NCBI GenBank assembly: GCA_016707895.1
Contig: JADJGV010000003.1
Coordinates: 434,001 to 498,000, forward strand
Source of the DNA: Myxococcales bacterium
GTDB taxonomy: Bacteria; Myxococcota_A; Polyangia; Haliangiales; Haliangiaceae
Length of the DNA: 64,000 nt
Direction of reading: 5' to 3'
Position 1 is the stretch's first letter; every line of letters begins with the position of its first letter. Made by a program: the position numbers and the translations under genes. The notes under the pieces were generated by a model. That model made no database searches. It was not told where the DNA came from and worked only from the letters and a program-made list of their open reading frames with translations. Shown here one piece after another: positions 1 through 9,627 of the stretch.

Positions 1-259
1 CGGCGGGCGACGGCGGCGGTACGGGGGCCGGCGGCGGCGGTACGGGGGCCGGCGGCGGCGGCGGCTCGACGACCACCGGCGGCGGCGGCGCGGGCTCGAT
101 CGGCGCCGGATCGACCGGCGGCGGCGCGACCGGGCCCGGGTCGGCGGGCGGCGGCTCGGCGGTTGGCGGCCCCGCGTCGGGCGTCGGCTGCGCGATCGCC
201 GGCGCCGCGAGCGCGGCCAGCGCGAGCGCGGCCAGCGCGAGTGACCGGCTAGAAGACAT
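1..259 (-). CDS. Pro-rich exported protein, 3'-truncated by window edge
   Basis: Only the first 86 codons lie in the window. The frame opens with ATG at 257-259 and reads a short hydrophobic signal peptide (SLALAALALAALAAPAIA, then Q), probably cut after AIA. After that comes an almost pure Pro/Ala/Val linker (PPPADPGPVAPPPVDPAP and onward) to position 1. The start lies inside the end of the upstream gene (11-bp overlap), so it is the third gene of a minus-strand operon with the two envelope genes upstream. A signal peptide plus a long Pro linker is typical of an envelope protein whose folded domain (for example OmpA-like or a beta-barrel) lies further on, but that part is not visible. Function unknown. 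Confidence 0.7.
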   Translation of the reverse strand, partial: MSSSRSLALAALALAALAAPAIAQPTPDAGPPTAEPPPADPGPVAPPPVDPAPIEPAPPPPVVVEPPPPPAPVPPPPAPVPPPSPA

Positions 260-1133
260 AGCCGGCCTCCGCGGACAGCGTGCGCGCGCCGGCGCTCATG
301 CCGTCGGTGAGCAGCTCGCCGCCGAGCTCGAAGCCCTTCAGCCGGACGCGCGCACCGAGCCGCCACGGGTTGGCCTCGATGTCCTCGCTGCCGTCGGCGA
401 TCGCGAACCAGTCCTCGAACAGCGACGCCCAGTTCAGATCGGGCTGCAGATAGAACCAGACGTCGTTGCGCGCGTAGACCGACACCCGCACCGGCGTGCC
501 CAGGTAGAAGTGCTCGGGGGTCACCGTCGCCATCGTCGAGCCGACGGTGGTGCTGTCGCCGACCAGCGTCGTGCGGGTGCGGTCGTGGAAGTCGAGGCTG
601 CCGGTGCCGAAGCCGGCCGAGAAGCCGACCGCCACCGGGCCGACCCGCCGCGGCGTAGCGTGGAACCAGTACCAGAACATCCAGCCCGAGGTGTCGCCGC
701 CCAGATCGCGCGAGCTGATCTCGAGGATCGTCTCGAACGGGAAGCCGCGATACGGCGTGTTGCTGATCGCCTCGTCGAGCCGCTGGTAGTCGCGCTGCGC
801 CTGCGCGGCCTTGGCCGGATCGATCACGTACGTCGTCGTGACGTCGGTGGTCTCGACCCGCTGGCAGCTCGAACCGTAGCACTCGGTGCGGGTCGACACC
901 GTGGTCGTGGTCGACGAGCTGTCGATCGCCGACGCCGCCGCGCCGTACGCCGCGATCGTGCGCAGCACCAGCCGGCTGACCGGCCCGCCGCGATCGATGA
1001 GCTTGATCGTGCCGGTGGTGCCGCTGGTGGTGCCGGGGGCGACCAGCGCGTTGCCGGCGCCGACGCCGTAGGTGACGCCGCAGCCAGCGGCGGGGAGCGC
1101 CGCGAGCAGCGCCGCGAGGAGCCAGGCCTTCAT
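249..1133 (-). CDS. Putative outer-membrane-associated lipoprotein
   Basis: A 294-residue protein with a lipoprotein signal (LLAALPAAGC, lipobox Cys at 18). Residues 60-110 are Ser/Thr-rich and hold a short Cys pair (ECYGSSCQ). The second half alternates aromatic and small residues and ends in a beta-strand-like GYVF, as in small beta-barrel or surface proteins, but no named family is recognised. Its ATG overlaps the stop of the upstream gene by 4 bp (ATGA) and its stop lies within the next gene, so the three are translated together. A lipoprotein tether to the periplasmic or outer leaflet is inferred from the lipobox; the role is unknown. Confidence 0.75.
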   Translation of the reverse strand: MKAWLLAALLAALPAAGCGVTYGVGAGNALVAPGTTSGTTGTIKLIDRGGPVSRLVLRTIAAYGAAASAIDSSSTTTTVSTRTECYGSSCQRVETTDVTTTYVIDPAKAAQAQRDYQRLDEAISNTPYRGFPFETILEISSRDLGGDTSGWMFWYWFHATPRRVGPVAVGFSAGFGTGSLDFHDRTRTTLVGDSTTVGSTMATVTPEHFYLGTPVRVSVYARNDVWFYLQPDLNWASLFEDWFAIADGSEDIEANPWRLGARVRLKGFELGGELLTDGMSAGARTLSAEAGYVF

Positions 1134-1729
1134 TGGTGGTACATCTCCCCGCGCAGGCCGACGGTGAACATCACCGCGGTCGCGGTGAAGCCGGTGCCGG
1201 CGTCACCGCCGGTGGCGTCGAACAAGCCGGGCAGCACCGCGCCGCGCAGGCGCTCGACGCCGGCGCGCACGTACGGGGTGACGCCGTCGCGCCGCAAGAG
1301 CACCTCGACGCCGGCGCCCGGGCCGCCGTACAGCGTGCTCTCGAGCAGGTCGTCGCCCTCGCTGGTGCCGGTCAGCGCCGAGTTGGCCAGCGAGATCGAG
1401 TAGCTCGCGAACGGCGTCACCGTCACCATGTCGAGCGGCACCATGTAGCCGGCGCCGATCGCGCTGCGATCGCCGAGCCCGATGTCGTCGGGCTCCATCG
1501 CGTCGCCGCCGCGGCGCTCGCGCACGGTGAACGCCGACAGGCCGCCCTCGCCGAACACCAGCGCGCGGCCGATGGTCGCGAACATCATGACCTCGACGCT
1601 GCGCTGCTCGACGGTGAGGTCGGCGGTGTCGGTCGAGTTGGAGGCGCGCCCGACCATCGAGGTCTGCGACGCGCCGTAGCCGTAGCTGGTGCACCCAGCC
1701 AGGCACAGGCACGGAAACAGCCAGCGCAT
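1130..1729 (-). CDS. Putative envelope lipoprotein, barrel-like
   Basis: A 199-residue protein with a lipobox (CLCLAGC, Cys near 13). The mature part has repeated short amphipathic segments (MMFATIGRALVFGEGGLSAF, then FTVGLRGEMY at the end) resembling outer-membrane beta-strands. It is the first gene of the three-gene minus-strand operon. Upstream, TACGAT lies seven bases before the ATG with no Shine-Dalgarno, which suggests a leaderless or near-leaderless transcript. No family was recognised. Confidence 0.72.
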   Translation of the reverse strand: MRWLFPCLCLAGCTSYGYGASQTSMVGRASNSTDTADLTVEQRSVEVMMFATIGRALVFGEGGLSAFTVRERRGGDAMEPDDIGLGDRSAIGAGYMVPLDMVTVTPFASYSISLANSALTGTSEGDDLLESTLYGGPGAGVEVLLRRDGVTPYVRAGVERLRGAVLPGLFDATGGDAGTGFTATAVMFTVGLRGEMYHQ

Positions 1730-1812
1730 CGCGGCGATCGTACGGGCGGCGGCCGGGGCGACACAAGCGCGCCGCCCCGCGCGCTCGGGTAGCGATCAGG
1801 TGGCGAGCGCGA

Positions 1813-3117
1813 TCACGGCCTGAGGCCGTGGCGGCGCAGCAGCTGGATCAGGTACGGGCGATCCATCTGCGCCAGCCGCGCGGCGGCCGAGACGTTGCCG
1901 GCCGCGGCGGCCAGCAGGCGCGTGAGGTAGTCGCGCTCGAAGTCGGTCAGCGCCGCGGCCTTGGCCTCGCGGTACGACGCCAGCGCGCCGGGCGCATCGG
2001 GGGTCGCCAGCGGCGCCGCGTCGAGCGCGCCGGCGGCGCCCGGCAGCTGGCCCAGCACCAGCGCCGCCTCGACGACGTTGCGCAGCTCGCGGACGTTGCC
2101 CGGCCACCGCTGCTGGCGCAGCGCCGGCAGCGCGTGGGCCAGCGGGTTGTCGCCGGCGACGCCGGTGAAGCGCTCGGCCAGCGCGATCACCAGCGGCTCG
2201 AGATCGTCGGCGCGCTCGCGCAGCGGCGGGATCGTCAGGCGCGCGACCGCCAGCCGGAAGTACAGGTCGGCGCGGAACGCCCCGGCGTTGACCTCGCCGC
2301 GCAGGTCGCGGTGGGTCGCGGCCAGCACCCGCACGTCGACGTCGATCGGCTCGGCGCCGCCGACCCGGGTGAAGCGGTGGCGCTCCAGCACGCCGAGCAG
2401 CGCCGGCTGCAGATCCAGGGGCAGCTCGCCGATCTCGTCGAGGAACACCGTGCCGCCGGCGGCGCGCTCGAACGCGCCGGGTCGCCGAGCGTCGGCGCCG
2501 GTGAACGCGCCCTTCTCGTGGCCGAACAGCTGCGCGGCGATCAGCGTCGCCGGCAGCGAGCCGCAGTCGACCACGACGAACGGCCGATCGCGGCGCGGCC
2601 CGGCGTCGTGGATCGCCCGCGCGACGACCTCCTTGCCGACGCCGGTCTCGCCCTCGAGCAACACCGACGTGCCGACCATCGCCAGCTTGCGCGCGAGCGC
2701 CACCACCTCGCGCATCGCCGGGCTGTGGGCGATGACGCCGGGCAGCGGCTCGGCCGCGGCCGGCGCGGCGCGGGCGCCGGCGTCGTCGACCACCAGCGTG
2801 GTCGCGCCCAGCCGCAGCCGGGTGCCCGGGGCCACGGTCGCGCGCTCGACGCGGGTCGTGCCGACCAGCGTGCCGTTGGTGCTGCCCAGGTCGACCACCG
2901 CCAGGCCGTCGGCGGCGTGGCGGACTTCGAGGTGGTAGCGGCTGACCGTGGGATCGGTGAGCGCCAGGTCGCAGTCGGGAGAGGTGCCGATGGTCAGCAC
3001 CCGGGCGCCGTCGTCGAGGGCGCGGCCAGCGTCGGGGCCGGCCTCGACCCGGGCCGCGACCAGCCGCACCGCCCGCACCGGGCGGGCCTGCAGCGTGGTG
3101 GGGCCGGCGGGGTCCAT
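1813..3117 (-). CDS. FHA-domain sigma-54-dependent transcriptional activator
   Basis: A 434-residue enhancer-binding protein. An N-terminal FHA domain (about 38-110, with SRYHLEV and LGSTNGT) reads phospho-threonine signals. The central AAA+ domain (about 130-365) has Walker A GETGVGKE (156-163), the sigma-54-contacting GAFTGA (203-208), Walker B VFLDE (224-228) and the arginine-finger region. A Fis-type helix-turn-helix fills 390-432. The start was set at MDPAGP, because upstream codons are non-conserved and run through the operator region. An FHA sensor instead of a receiver domain is a common myxobacterial arrangement and implies input from Ser/Thr kinases; two such kinases are encoded in this window. 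The adjacent twin operators and -24/-12 promoter point to the divergent operon at 3269-7145 as its target, with likely autocontrol since one operator is about 31 bp from its own ATG. Confidence 0.93.
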   Translation of the reverse strand: MDPAGPTTLQARPVRAVRLVAARVEAGPDAGRALDDGARVLTIGTSPDCDLALTDPTVSRYHLEVRHAADGLAVVDLGSTNGTLVGTTRVERATVAPGTRLRLGATTLVVDDAGARAAPAAAEPLPGVIAHSPAMREVVALARKLAMVGTSVLLEGETGVGKEVVARAIHDAGPRRDRPFVVVDCGSLPATLIAAQLFGHEKGAFTGADARRPGAFERAAGGTVFLDEIGELPLDLQPALLGVLERHRFTRVGGAEPIDVDVRVLAATHRDLRGEVNAGAFRADLYFRLAVARLTIPPLRERADDLEPLVIALAERFTGVAGDNPLAHALPALRQQRWPGNVRELRNVVEAALVLGQLPGAAGALDAAPLATPDAPGALASYREAKAAALTDFERDYLTRLLAAAAGNVSAAARLAQMDRPYLIQLLRRHGLRP

Positions 3118-3147
3118 CGCCGCATCGTACCCGCTCGACGCGCCGAC

Positions 3148-3167
3148 CTGTTGGCTCCCGCCAACAG
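3148..3167. promoter_or_regulatory. Operator 1, CTGTTGGC-N4-GCCAACAG
   Basis: A perfect inverted repeat with 8-bp arms and a 4-bp spacer, centred at 3157.5. It shares the core GTTGGC-N4-GCCAAC with operator 2, 33 bp away (about three helical turns). It sits about 109 bp upstream of the predicted sigma-54 start point, the usual distance for an enhancer. Confidence 0.75.
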
Positions 3168-3182
3168 GGGCCGACCGCGATC

Positions 3183-3198
3183 GTTGGCCGGCGCCAAC
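3183..3198. promoter_or_regulatory. Operator 2, GTTGGC-N4-GCCAAC
   Basis: A perfect inverted repeat with 6-bp arms and the same 4-bp spacing as operator 1, centred at 3190.5 and about 76 bp upstream of the predicted start point. Two matching sites in phase on the helix suit cooperative binding of an activator oligomer. Confidence 0.75.
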
Positions 3199-3239
3199 AG
3201 CCGCGCGCCGCCGGCGCCGCGATCCGCGCGCTCGCCGCG

Positions 3240-3255
3240 TGGTCCGAGGCTTGCT
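3240..3255 (+). promoter_or_regulatory. Sigma-54 (-24/-12) promoter of the hydrolase operon
   Basis: TGGTCCGAGGCTTGCT matches TGGCACG-N4-TTGCW at all but two fixed positions, and keeps the GG (3241-3242) to GC (3253-3254) spacing. Transcription would begin near 3266, only about three bases before the ATG at 3269. Confidence 0.72.
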
Positions 3256-3268
3256 CAGTGTGCGCGGC

Positions 3269-4330
3269 ATGCTGCTCTCGACCCGCACGCTCGTCGCCGC
3301 GCTGGTGACGACCACCGCGTGCTTCTCCAGCGTCGCCCCGCCCGGCGGCGACGATCACGACGCGTGGTCGCTCGACGACGCCATCGAGTACCGCGACGAC
3401 CTCGCCGCGCACCCCGGCTGCACCACCGCCGGCCTCGACTACCCGGCGGCGACGATCCCCGGCTACCGGTGCGCCGCCAAGGCGTACCCGTTCCCGGCCG
3501 GCGTCAGCGAGGACACCAGCGCGCCGATCGTGATCCTCGTCCACGGCAACTCCGACGCGCCCGAGGAGTGGGAGCGGTTCGAGGGCGGCGCGCCGATGCT
3601 GGCCGAGCGGCTGGCCGCGGCCGGCGTGCGCACCTACGCGGTCGACCTGCGCATCGACGAGGTCGACGATCCCCAGGGCAACAACGACACCGAGAACGCC
3701 GCGCGCAACGTCGACCACGGCTGGTCGGTGCCGCTGGTGCAGCACCTGCTCGAGGCCGTGCTGGCCGCGCACCCCGATCGGCAGGTGTCGCTGGTCGGCT
3801 TCTCGCTGGGCGTGACGACGGTCCGCGACGCGCTGCGCCGGATCCACGCCGCCGGTGCGGTGACGCTGTGGCCGCGGCTCGACGACGTCGTGCTGCTGGC
3901 CGGCGCCAACCACGGCGTGTCGTCGTTCGCGCGGCTGTGCGGCAAGAACCCGACGATGCGCGGCCAGGTCGCGTGCCAGATGGGCAACCGCGACGGCTAC
4001 TCGCCGACCGACTTCTCGCTGGCGCTGAGCGGCGACGACGGCGCCTACGAGACGCCGTGCGGCGACGGCCAGACCGCGTTCGGCGACGACGCCTGCGGCG
4101 GCCACACCGTCCACTACACGACGGTCGTGATGCGCGACATCGCCAACGGCTCGTACCAGGACGAGTTCGTGTCGCAGGCGTCGGCGGCGCTGGCCGGCGC
4201 CGACAACCGCACGGTCGGGCTCGAGGACGTCGACCAGAGCGGCTACTTCTTCGGCGGGCTGCTCAAGAACCACTACGGCGCGTGCCGCTCCGAAGCGGCG
4301 TTGGCGATCGCGATGGAGGTGCTGCGATGA
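3269..4330 (+). CDS. Lipase-like alpha/beta-hydrolase, exported lipoprotein
   Basis: A 353-residue alpha/beta-hydrolase. The N-terminus is a lipoprotein-like signal (LVTTTACFS, Cys near 18). VILVHGN (88-94) is the oxyanion-hole strand, and GFSLG (177-181, Ser179) is the nucleophile elbow. The C-terminal part is Cys-rich (several GDxxCGG segments), which suggests disulfides in a secreted enzyme. The likely general activity is ester hydrolysis of a lipid or polyester. The catalytic His is probably in the last 75 residues (GGHTVHY or KNHYGAC) but cannot be fixed by eye. It leads an operon with a porin (ATGA overlap) and a PHB-depolymerase-type esterase, which suggests a shared polymer or lipid substrate. 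The start was chosen because the sigma-54 start point falls just before it. Confidence 0.82.
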   Translation: MLLSTRTLVAALVTTTACFSSVAPPGGDDHDAWSLDDAIEYRDDLAAHPGCTTAGLDYPAATIPGYRCAAKAYPFPAGVSEDTSAPIVILVHGNSDAPEEWERFEGGAPMLAERLAAAGVRTYAVDLRIDEVDDPQGNNDTENAARNVDHGWSVPLVQHLLEAVLAAHPDRQVSLVGFSLGVTTVRDALRRIHAAGAVTLWPRLDDVVLLAGANHGVSSFARLCGKNPTMRGQVACQMGNRDGYSPTDFSLALSGDDGAYETPCGDGQTAFGDDACGGHTVHYTTVVMRDIANGSYQDEFVSQASAALAGADNRTVGLEDVDQSGYFFGGLLKNHYGACRSEAALAIAMEVLR

Positions 4331-5637
4331 CCTCGGTGAAGCCCACGCTGTGCCTGGCGCTGGCGTTGGCCGCCGGCGCGACCGCCGCCCGCGCCGACGA
4401 CGACGCGGCCGCCACGCCGACCGACGACGACGCCCCCGCCGCCGCGCCACCGCGCCGGGTCGCGGCGGTGCCGCGGGTCGGCCCCACCAGCGACGCGGTC
4501 GTCGACGAGGCGCCCGACGCGATCCTGGCGGAGGACGAGCCATGGATCCGGCCGTTCGCCGCGGTGGTCGGCGGCTTCAAGTTCGAGACGCTCGACAACG
4601 CGCCCGGCGACACCCGCGAGGGTCGGTTCGTGACCGTCGCGCTGTCGCGGTTCGGGCTGCGCGCCGGCGTGGCCCGCGGCATCACGATCGAGAGCGAGTT
4701 CGAGGCCAACGCCGGCCCGCACGGCTCGAGCGCCTGGGAGGGCCAGGCCGCGATGTCGGTGCGCAACCAGCTGGTGCGCGTCGAGCGCGGGCGGATCCGC
4801 GTCGACGCCGGCCGCATCACCGACCCGGCCAGCCTCGACTTCGTCTCCGACAACGTCGGCGACCAGCTGCTGACCGACGGCTTCACCCGCGCGTCGCTGC
4901 TGGCCAGCGGCTTCAACCGCGGCAACGGCGTGCTCGGCCAGGTCGCGGTGGTGCCGGGCGTGCGCTTCGGGCTGACGGTCAACGCCGCCAACCCGGTGTC
5001 GACCACCCAGAGCCTGGTGGTCGGCGGCACGTTCCCGCCGTTCGCGCGCTTCTACTTCGCGCCGTACCAGTACGTCGGGCGCGACGCCGCCAACTTCCCC
5101 GCCGACGAATACCACTTCACGGTGGTGACGCCGTCGTTCCTGGTCGACAAGGACCGGTTCGCGATCCACGCCGCGCTGCAGATGTTCCAGGTCAACACCG
5201 ACACCTCGCGGTCGGACGACCAGAACATCGACGGCTTCAACGCCCGCGGCTCGGTGATGGGGCGCTTCCTCGATCGCCGGCTGCGCGCCTTCGCCAACGC
5301 GTCGATCGTCCAGAACGAGGTGGTCGATCCCGACGACGGCCAGCGGCTGTCGGGCGAGATCTACACCGGCACCTCGATCGGCGGCGGCTTCGACGTCACC
5401 GCGCTCGACGAGCGCGCCGGCGCCGGCGCCCAGGTCGTGCTGGTCAGCGATCGCCAGGGCACCAACCCGGTCGCCAGCCAGCTCTACGTCAACGTCGGCA
5501 CCACCTACTGGCTGTCGCCGACCACCGCCATCGGCTCGCGCTTCGCGCTGTACCGCCGCTGCGAGGTGCGCGCCGGCGACACCTGCACCGTCGACGGCGA
5601 GCGCTCCTTCTTCGTCACGCTGCGTACCTCCATCTAA
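4327..5637 (+). CDS. Outer-membrane porin, phosphate/anion-porin-like
   Basis: A 436-residue protein with a clear signal peptide (cleavage near ARA-D, residue 23). An acidic, Ala/Pro-rich spacer follows to about 60, then a long beta-rich domain of alternating hydrophobic strands and charged turns (RFVTVALSRFGLRAGVARG, GRITDPASLDFVSDN). The last residue run, SFFVTLRTSI, is a typical terminal strand. The layout resembles the phosphate-selective porin O/P family, but that assignment is by feel. It overlaps the hydrolase by 4 bp and is followed after 8 bp by the PHB-type esterase. In that context it may let hydroxyacid or fatty-acid products through the outer membrane; this is inference. Confidence 0.78.
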   Translation: MTSVKPTLCLALALAAGATAARADDDAAATPTDDDAPAAAPPRRVAAVPRVGPTSDAVVDEAPDAILAEDEPWIRPFAAVVGGFKFETLDNAPGDTREGRFVTVALSRFGLRAGVARGITIESEFEANAGPHGSSAWEGQAAMSVRNQLVRVERGRIRVDAGRITDPASLDFVSDNVGDQLLTDGFTRASLLASGFNRGNGVLGQVAVVPGVRFGLTVNAANPVSTTQSLVVGGTFPPFARFYFAPYQYVGRDAANFPADEYHFTVVTPSFLVDKDRFAIHAALQMFQVNTDTSRSDDQNIDGFNARGSVMGRFLDRRLRAFANASIVQNEVVDPDDGQRLSGEIYTGTSIGGGFDVTALDERAGAGAQVVLVSDRQGTNPVASQLYVNVGTTYWLSPTTAIGSRFALYRRCEVRAGDTCTVDGERSFFVTLRTSI

Positions 5638-5645
5638 GGGTCCCC

Positions 5646-7145
5646 ATGCGCCACCTCGCCATCATCACCGCCACGATCGTCGCGCTGGCCGGCACCGCCG
5701 CCGCCGGCACCCTCGAGCAGGTCACCGGCTTCGGGTCCAACCCGGGCGCGCTGGCGATGTGGCGGTACCGCCCGACCACGCCGGCGGCCAACGCGCCGCT
5801 GGTGGTGTTCATGCACGGCTGCAGCCAGAGCCACACCGACGCCGCGGCGGTGGGCTGGACCCAGCTCGCCGATCAATACGGCTTCTACGTGGTGTTCCCC
5901 GAGCAGGTCACCGCCAACAACCCGATCAAGTGCTTCAACTGGGCCGGCGAGTACGGCGACGTCGCCAACCTCACCCGCGGCCAGGGCGAGAACCTGTCGG
6001 TGAAGCAGATGGTCGACAAGATGAAGGCCGACTTCGCGATCGACGCCGCGCGGGTCTACGTCGCCGGCTTCTCGGCCGGCGCCGGCTTCGCCAGCGTCAT
6101 GCTCGCGACCTGGCCCGACGTGTTCGCTGGCGGCGCGATCATGGCGGGGCTGCCGTACCGCTGCGCGACGACGGTCAACGGCGCCTACGCCTGCCAGCAG
6201 CTCAACGCCCACCCCGAGCTCAAGCACACGCCGGCCGAGTGGGGCGACCTGGTGCGCAACGCGTTCCCGGGCTACGCCGGCGCGCGGCCGCGGGTGGTGA
6301 TCTTCCACGGCACCGCCGACTCGACGGTCAGCCCCGACAACCAGGTCGAGCTGATCGACCAGTGGACCAACGTCGGCGGCGCCGACCAGACCGCCGACGA
6401 GACCGCGACGGTCAGCGGCCACGAGCGCGCCCGCTACAAGAGCGGCGCGACGGTGGTGGTCGAGTCGTGGCGGCTGGCGTCGATGGGCCACGCGGTGGCG
6501 ATGGGCAACGACCCCGAGCACGCGTGCGCGCCGGCCGGCACCTACACCGAGAGCCGCAACCTGTGCGCGGCGTACCGCGCGGCGCAGTTCTTCAACCTCA
6601 CCGGCGGCGTGGTCGAGCCGCCGATGGACGCCGGCGTGATCGACGCGCCGATGGGCGGCGTCGACGCCGGGCCGGTCGACGCCGGGGTCGGCCCGGACGC
6701 CGGCGCGCCGCCGATCGACGCCGGGGTGCCGGGCGCCCCGACGGTGCGGCTGACCGCGCCCGCCGACGGCGCCGAGGTCAGCGGCGCGGTGACGCTCAGC
6801 GCCGACGCCAGCGCCGGCGACGGTGTGGTCCGGGTCGAGTTCAAGATCGACGGCGTGCTGAAGGGCTCCGACGGCACCGCGCCGTACACCTACCGCTGGC
6901 AGACCGCCAACGTCGACGACGGCGAGCACGCGATCGAGGCCGTGGTCTACGACCGCTTCGAGGTGTCGGCGTCCGACGCGATCACCGTCGTGGTGGCAGG
7001 CGCGGCCGGCAACCCCGGCGATCCCAGCACGGTCGACCCGATCCCGTGCGGGTGCCGCGCCGAGGGCGGCGGCGGCGCGGTCGGCGTGCTCGGCGTCGGC
7101 GCGCTGGTGCTGGGGCTGGTGCGGCGCCGCCGCGCGCGAGCGTGA
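5646..7145 (+). CDS. Extracellular PHB-depolymerase-family esterase with Ig-like domain and MYXO-CTERM tail
   Basis: A 499-residue modular secreted enzyme: signal peptide (1-20); PHB-depolymerase/feruloyl-esterase-type catalytic domain (25-318); Asp/Ala/Gly-rich linker (328-362, repeated DAG); an immunoglobulin-like domain (365-450) of the kind that binds or presents substrate; and a tail PCGCRAEG, hydrophobic helix, RRRR (466-499) matching MYXO-CTERM sorting signals. The catalytic triad candidates are Ser143 in GFSAG, Asp225 in HGTAD and His282 in MGHA, with oxyanion HGC at 57-59; all are in the expected order. The enzyme should cleave poly(3-hydroxybutyrate) or a related polyester/ester at the cell surface. 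Feruloyl esterase is the main alternative. Third gene of the sigma-54 operon. Confidence 0.9.
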   Translation: MRHLAIITATIVALAGTAAAGTLEQVTGFGSNPGALAMWRYRPTTPAANAPLVVFMHGCSQSHTDAAAVGWTQLADQYGFYVVFPEQVTANNPIKCFNWAGEYGDVANLTRGQGENLSVKQMVDKMKADFAIDAARVYVAGFSAGAGFASVMLATWPDVFAGGAIMAGLPYRCATTVNGAYACQQLNAHPELKHTPAEWGDLVRNAFPGYAGARPRVVIFHGTADSTVSPDNQVELIDQWTNVGGADQTADETATVSGHERARYKSGATVVVESWRLASMGHAVAMGNDPEHACAPAGTYTESRNLCAAYRAAQFFNLTGGVVEPPMDAGVIDAPMGGVDAGPVDAGVGPDAGAPPIDAGVPGAPTVRLTAPADGAEVSGAVTLSADASAGDGVVRVEFKIDGVLKGSDGTAPYTYRWQTANVDDGEHAIEAVVYDRFEVSASDAITVVVAGAAGNPGDPSTVDPIPCGCRAEGGGGAVGVLGVGALVLGLVRRRRARA

Positions 7146-7159
7146 CGGCAGCGCCGCGA

Positions 7160-8082
7160 TCAGAACTGGCCGCGCAGCGTGACCGCGCCGCCGTCGGCCG
7201 ACGGCTCGATCGCGAGCGACGTGGCCTGCGGGCGCTGCCACCACACGATCGCCGCCACCACCGCGAACGCGCCGGCGCCGGCGAAGCCGAGGTTGGCGAC
7301 CAGCGCGTCGCGCTCACCGCGGGCGCGCACCGCCTCGTAGACGTCGAGCGGGTGGCCCGTCGGATCGGCGCGCAGCGCGTCGAACTCGTCCTGCGCGACC
7401 GCGGTGCGCCACGCGAACACGCCGCCGAGCACGCCGCAGCCGAGCGCGACGCCGGCGTAGGGCTGCCACCGTCGGTGCAGCGGCGTCGAGGGGCCGCCAC
7501 CGCGCCGCCCGCCGGCCGGCACCGCGGCGTAGGCCAGGTGGTTGCCGTGCTCGTCGAGGGCGATCGCCACCGCGGCCTGCCCGCGCGGCCACGGCAGCGG
7601 CTGGCCGACGCCACCGTCGACGCCGCGCGCGCCCGGGGCCGCCGCGACGCGGATCGCGCGCACCACGCCCGCGGGCGCGCCGACCGTCGCGACGATCGCG
7701 TCGCCCTCGCGCCGCGCGGTCAGCGCCAGCGGCGTGGCCCCCGCGCGCGCCGCGGCCAGCGCGGCCTCGAGCTTGGGCGACACGCCGGCGGGCAGCGCGC
7801 CGGCTGGCTCGAGCGTCAGCCAGCGGGCGAACCACGCGGCGGCCTCGGCGGGTCGATCGAGGCCCGCGGCCAGCTCGCCGCCCAAGCGGTACAGCGCCGC
7901 CACCTGCGCCGGCGTCGCGTCGCCAGCCGCCAACGCCCGCGCGACCTCGTCGAGCGCGGCGTCGTAGCGCAAGGCGGCCCGCGCGCGCTGCGCCGCGGCC
8001 AGGTGGCTCGCGACCGCGGCCTCGTCGGCGGCGGCCGCCTGCGCCGCCAGCGCCAGCGCCGCGATCACCGCCGCGCCGCGGC

Positions 8083-8089
<7 letters not shown>
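7160..8089 (-). CDS. Membrane protein with TPR-like exported domain, kinase partner
   Basis: A 309-residue protein with an N-terminal signal or anchor (AAVIAALALAAQAAAAD). A helical Ala-rich region follows (25-110, TPR-like: AAAQRARAALRYDAALDEV), then a beta-rich middle domain and two predicted membrane helices (about 215-240, GVALGCGVLGGVFAW; 265-290, FAGAGAFAVVAAIVWW). Its start overlaps the end of the Ser/Thr kinase gene by 7 bp, so it is made with the kinase and may be a partner or substrate. Similar small TPR/two-helix proteins follow kinase genes in myxobacteria. No precise family was recognised. Confidence 0.78.
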
Positions 8090-9585
<1,496 letters not shown>

Positions 9586-9627
9586 CGCGGGCGCGGGCGC
9601 GCTATCCTCGACGCGCGAGTCTACACC

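Noticed and set aside
1796..4543. Long minus-strand frames over the activator and hydrolase
   Set aside because: Arg/Pro/Gly-rich text with no motifs, in a different frame from the intact activator and antisense to the hydrolase.
1828..5637. A single 1,269-residue plus-strand protein
   Set aside because: Its first part is antisense to the sigma-54 activator and has the Arg/Ala-rich composition of a GC-rich shadow frame; only the last 436 residues (from 4327) are a real porin gene.
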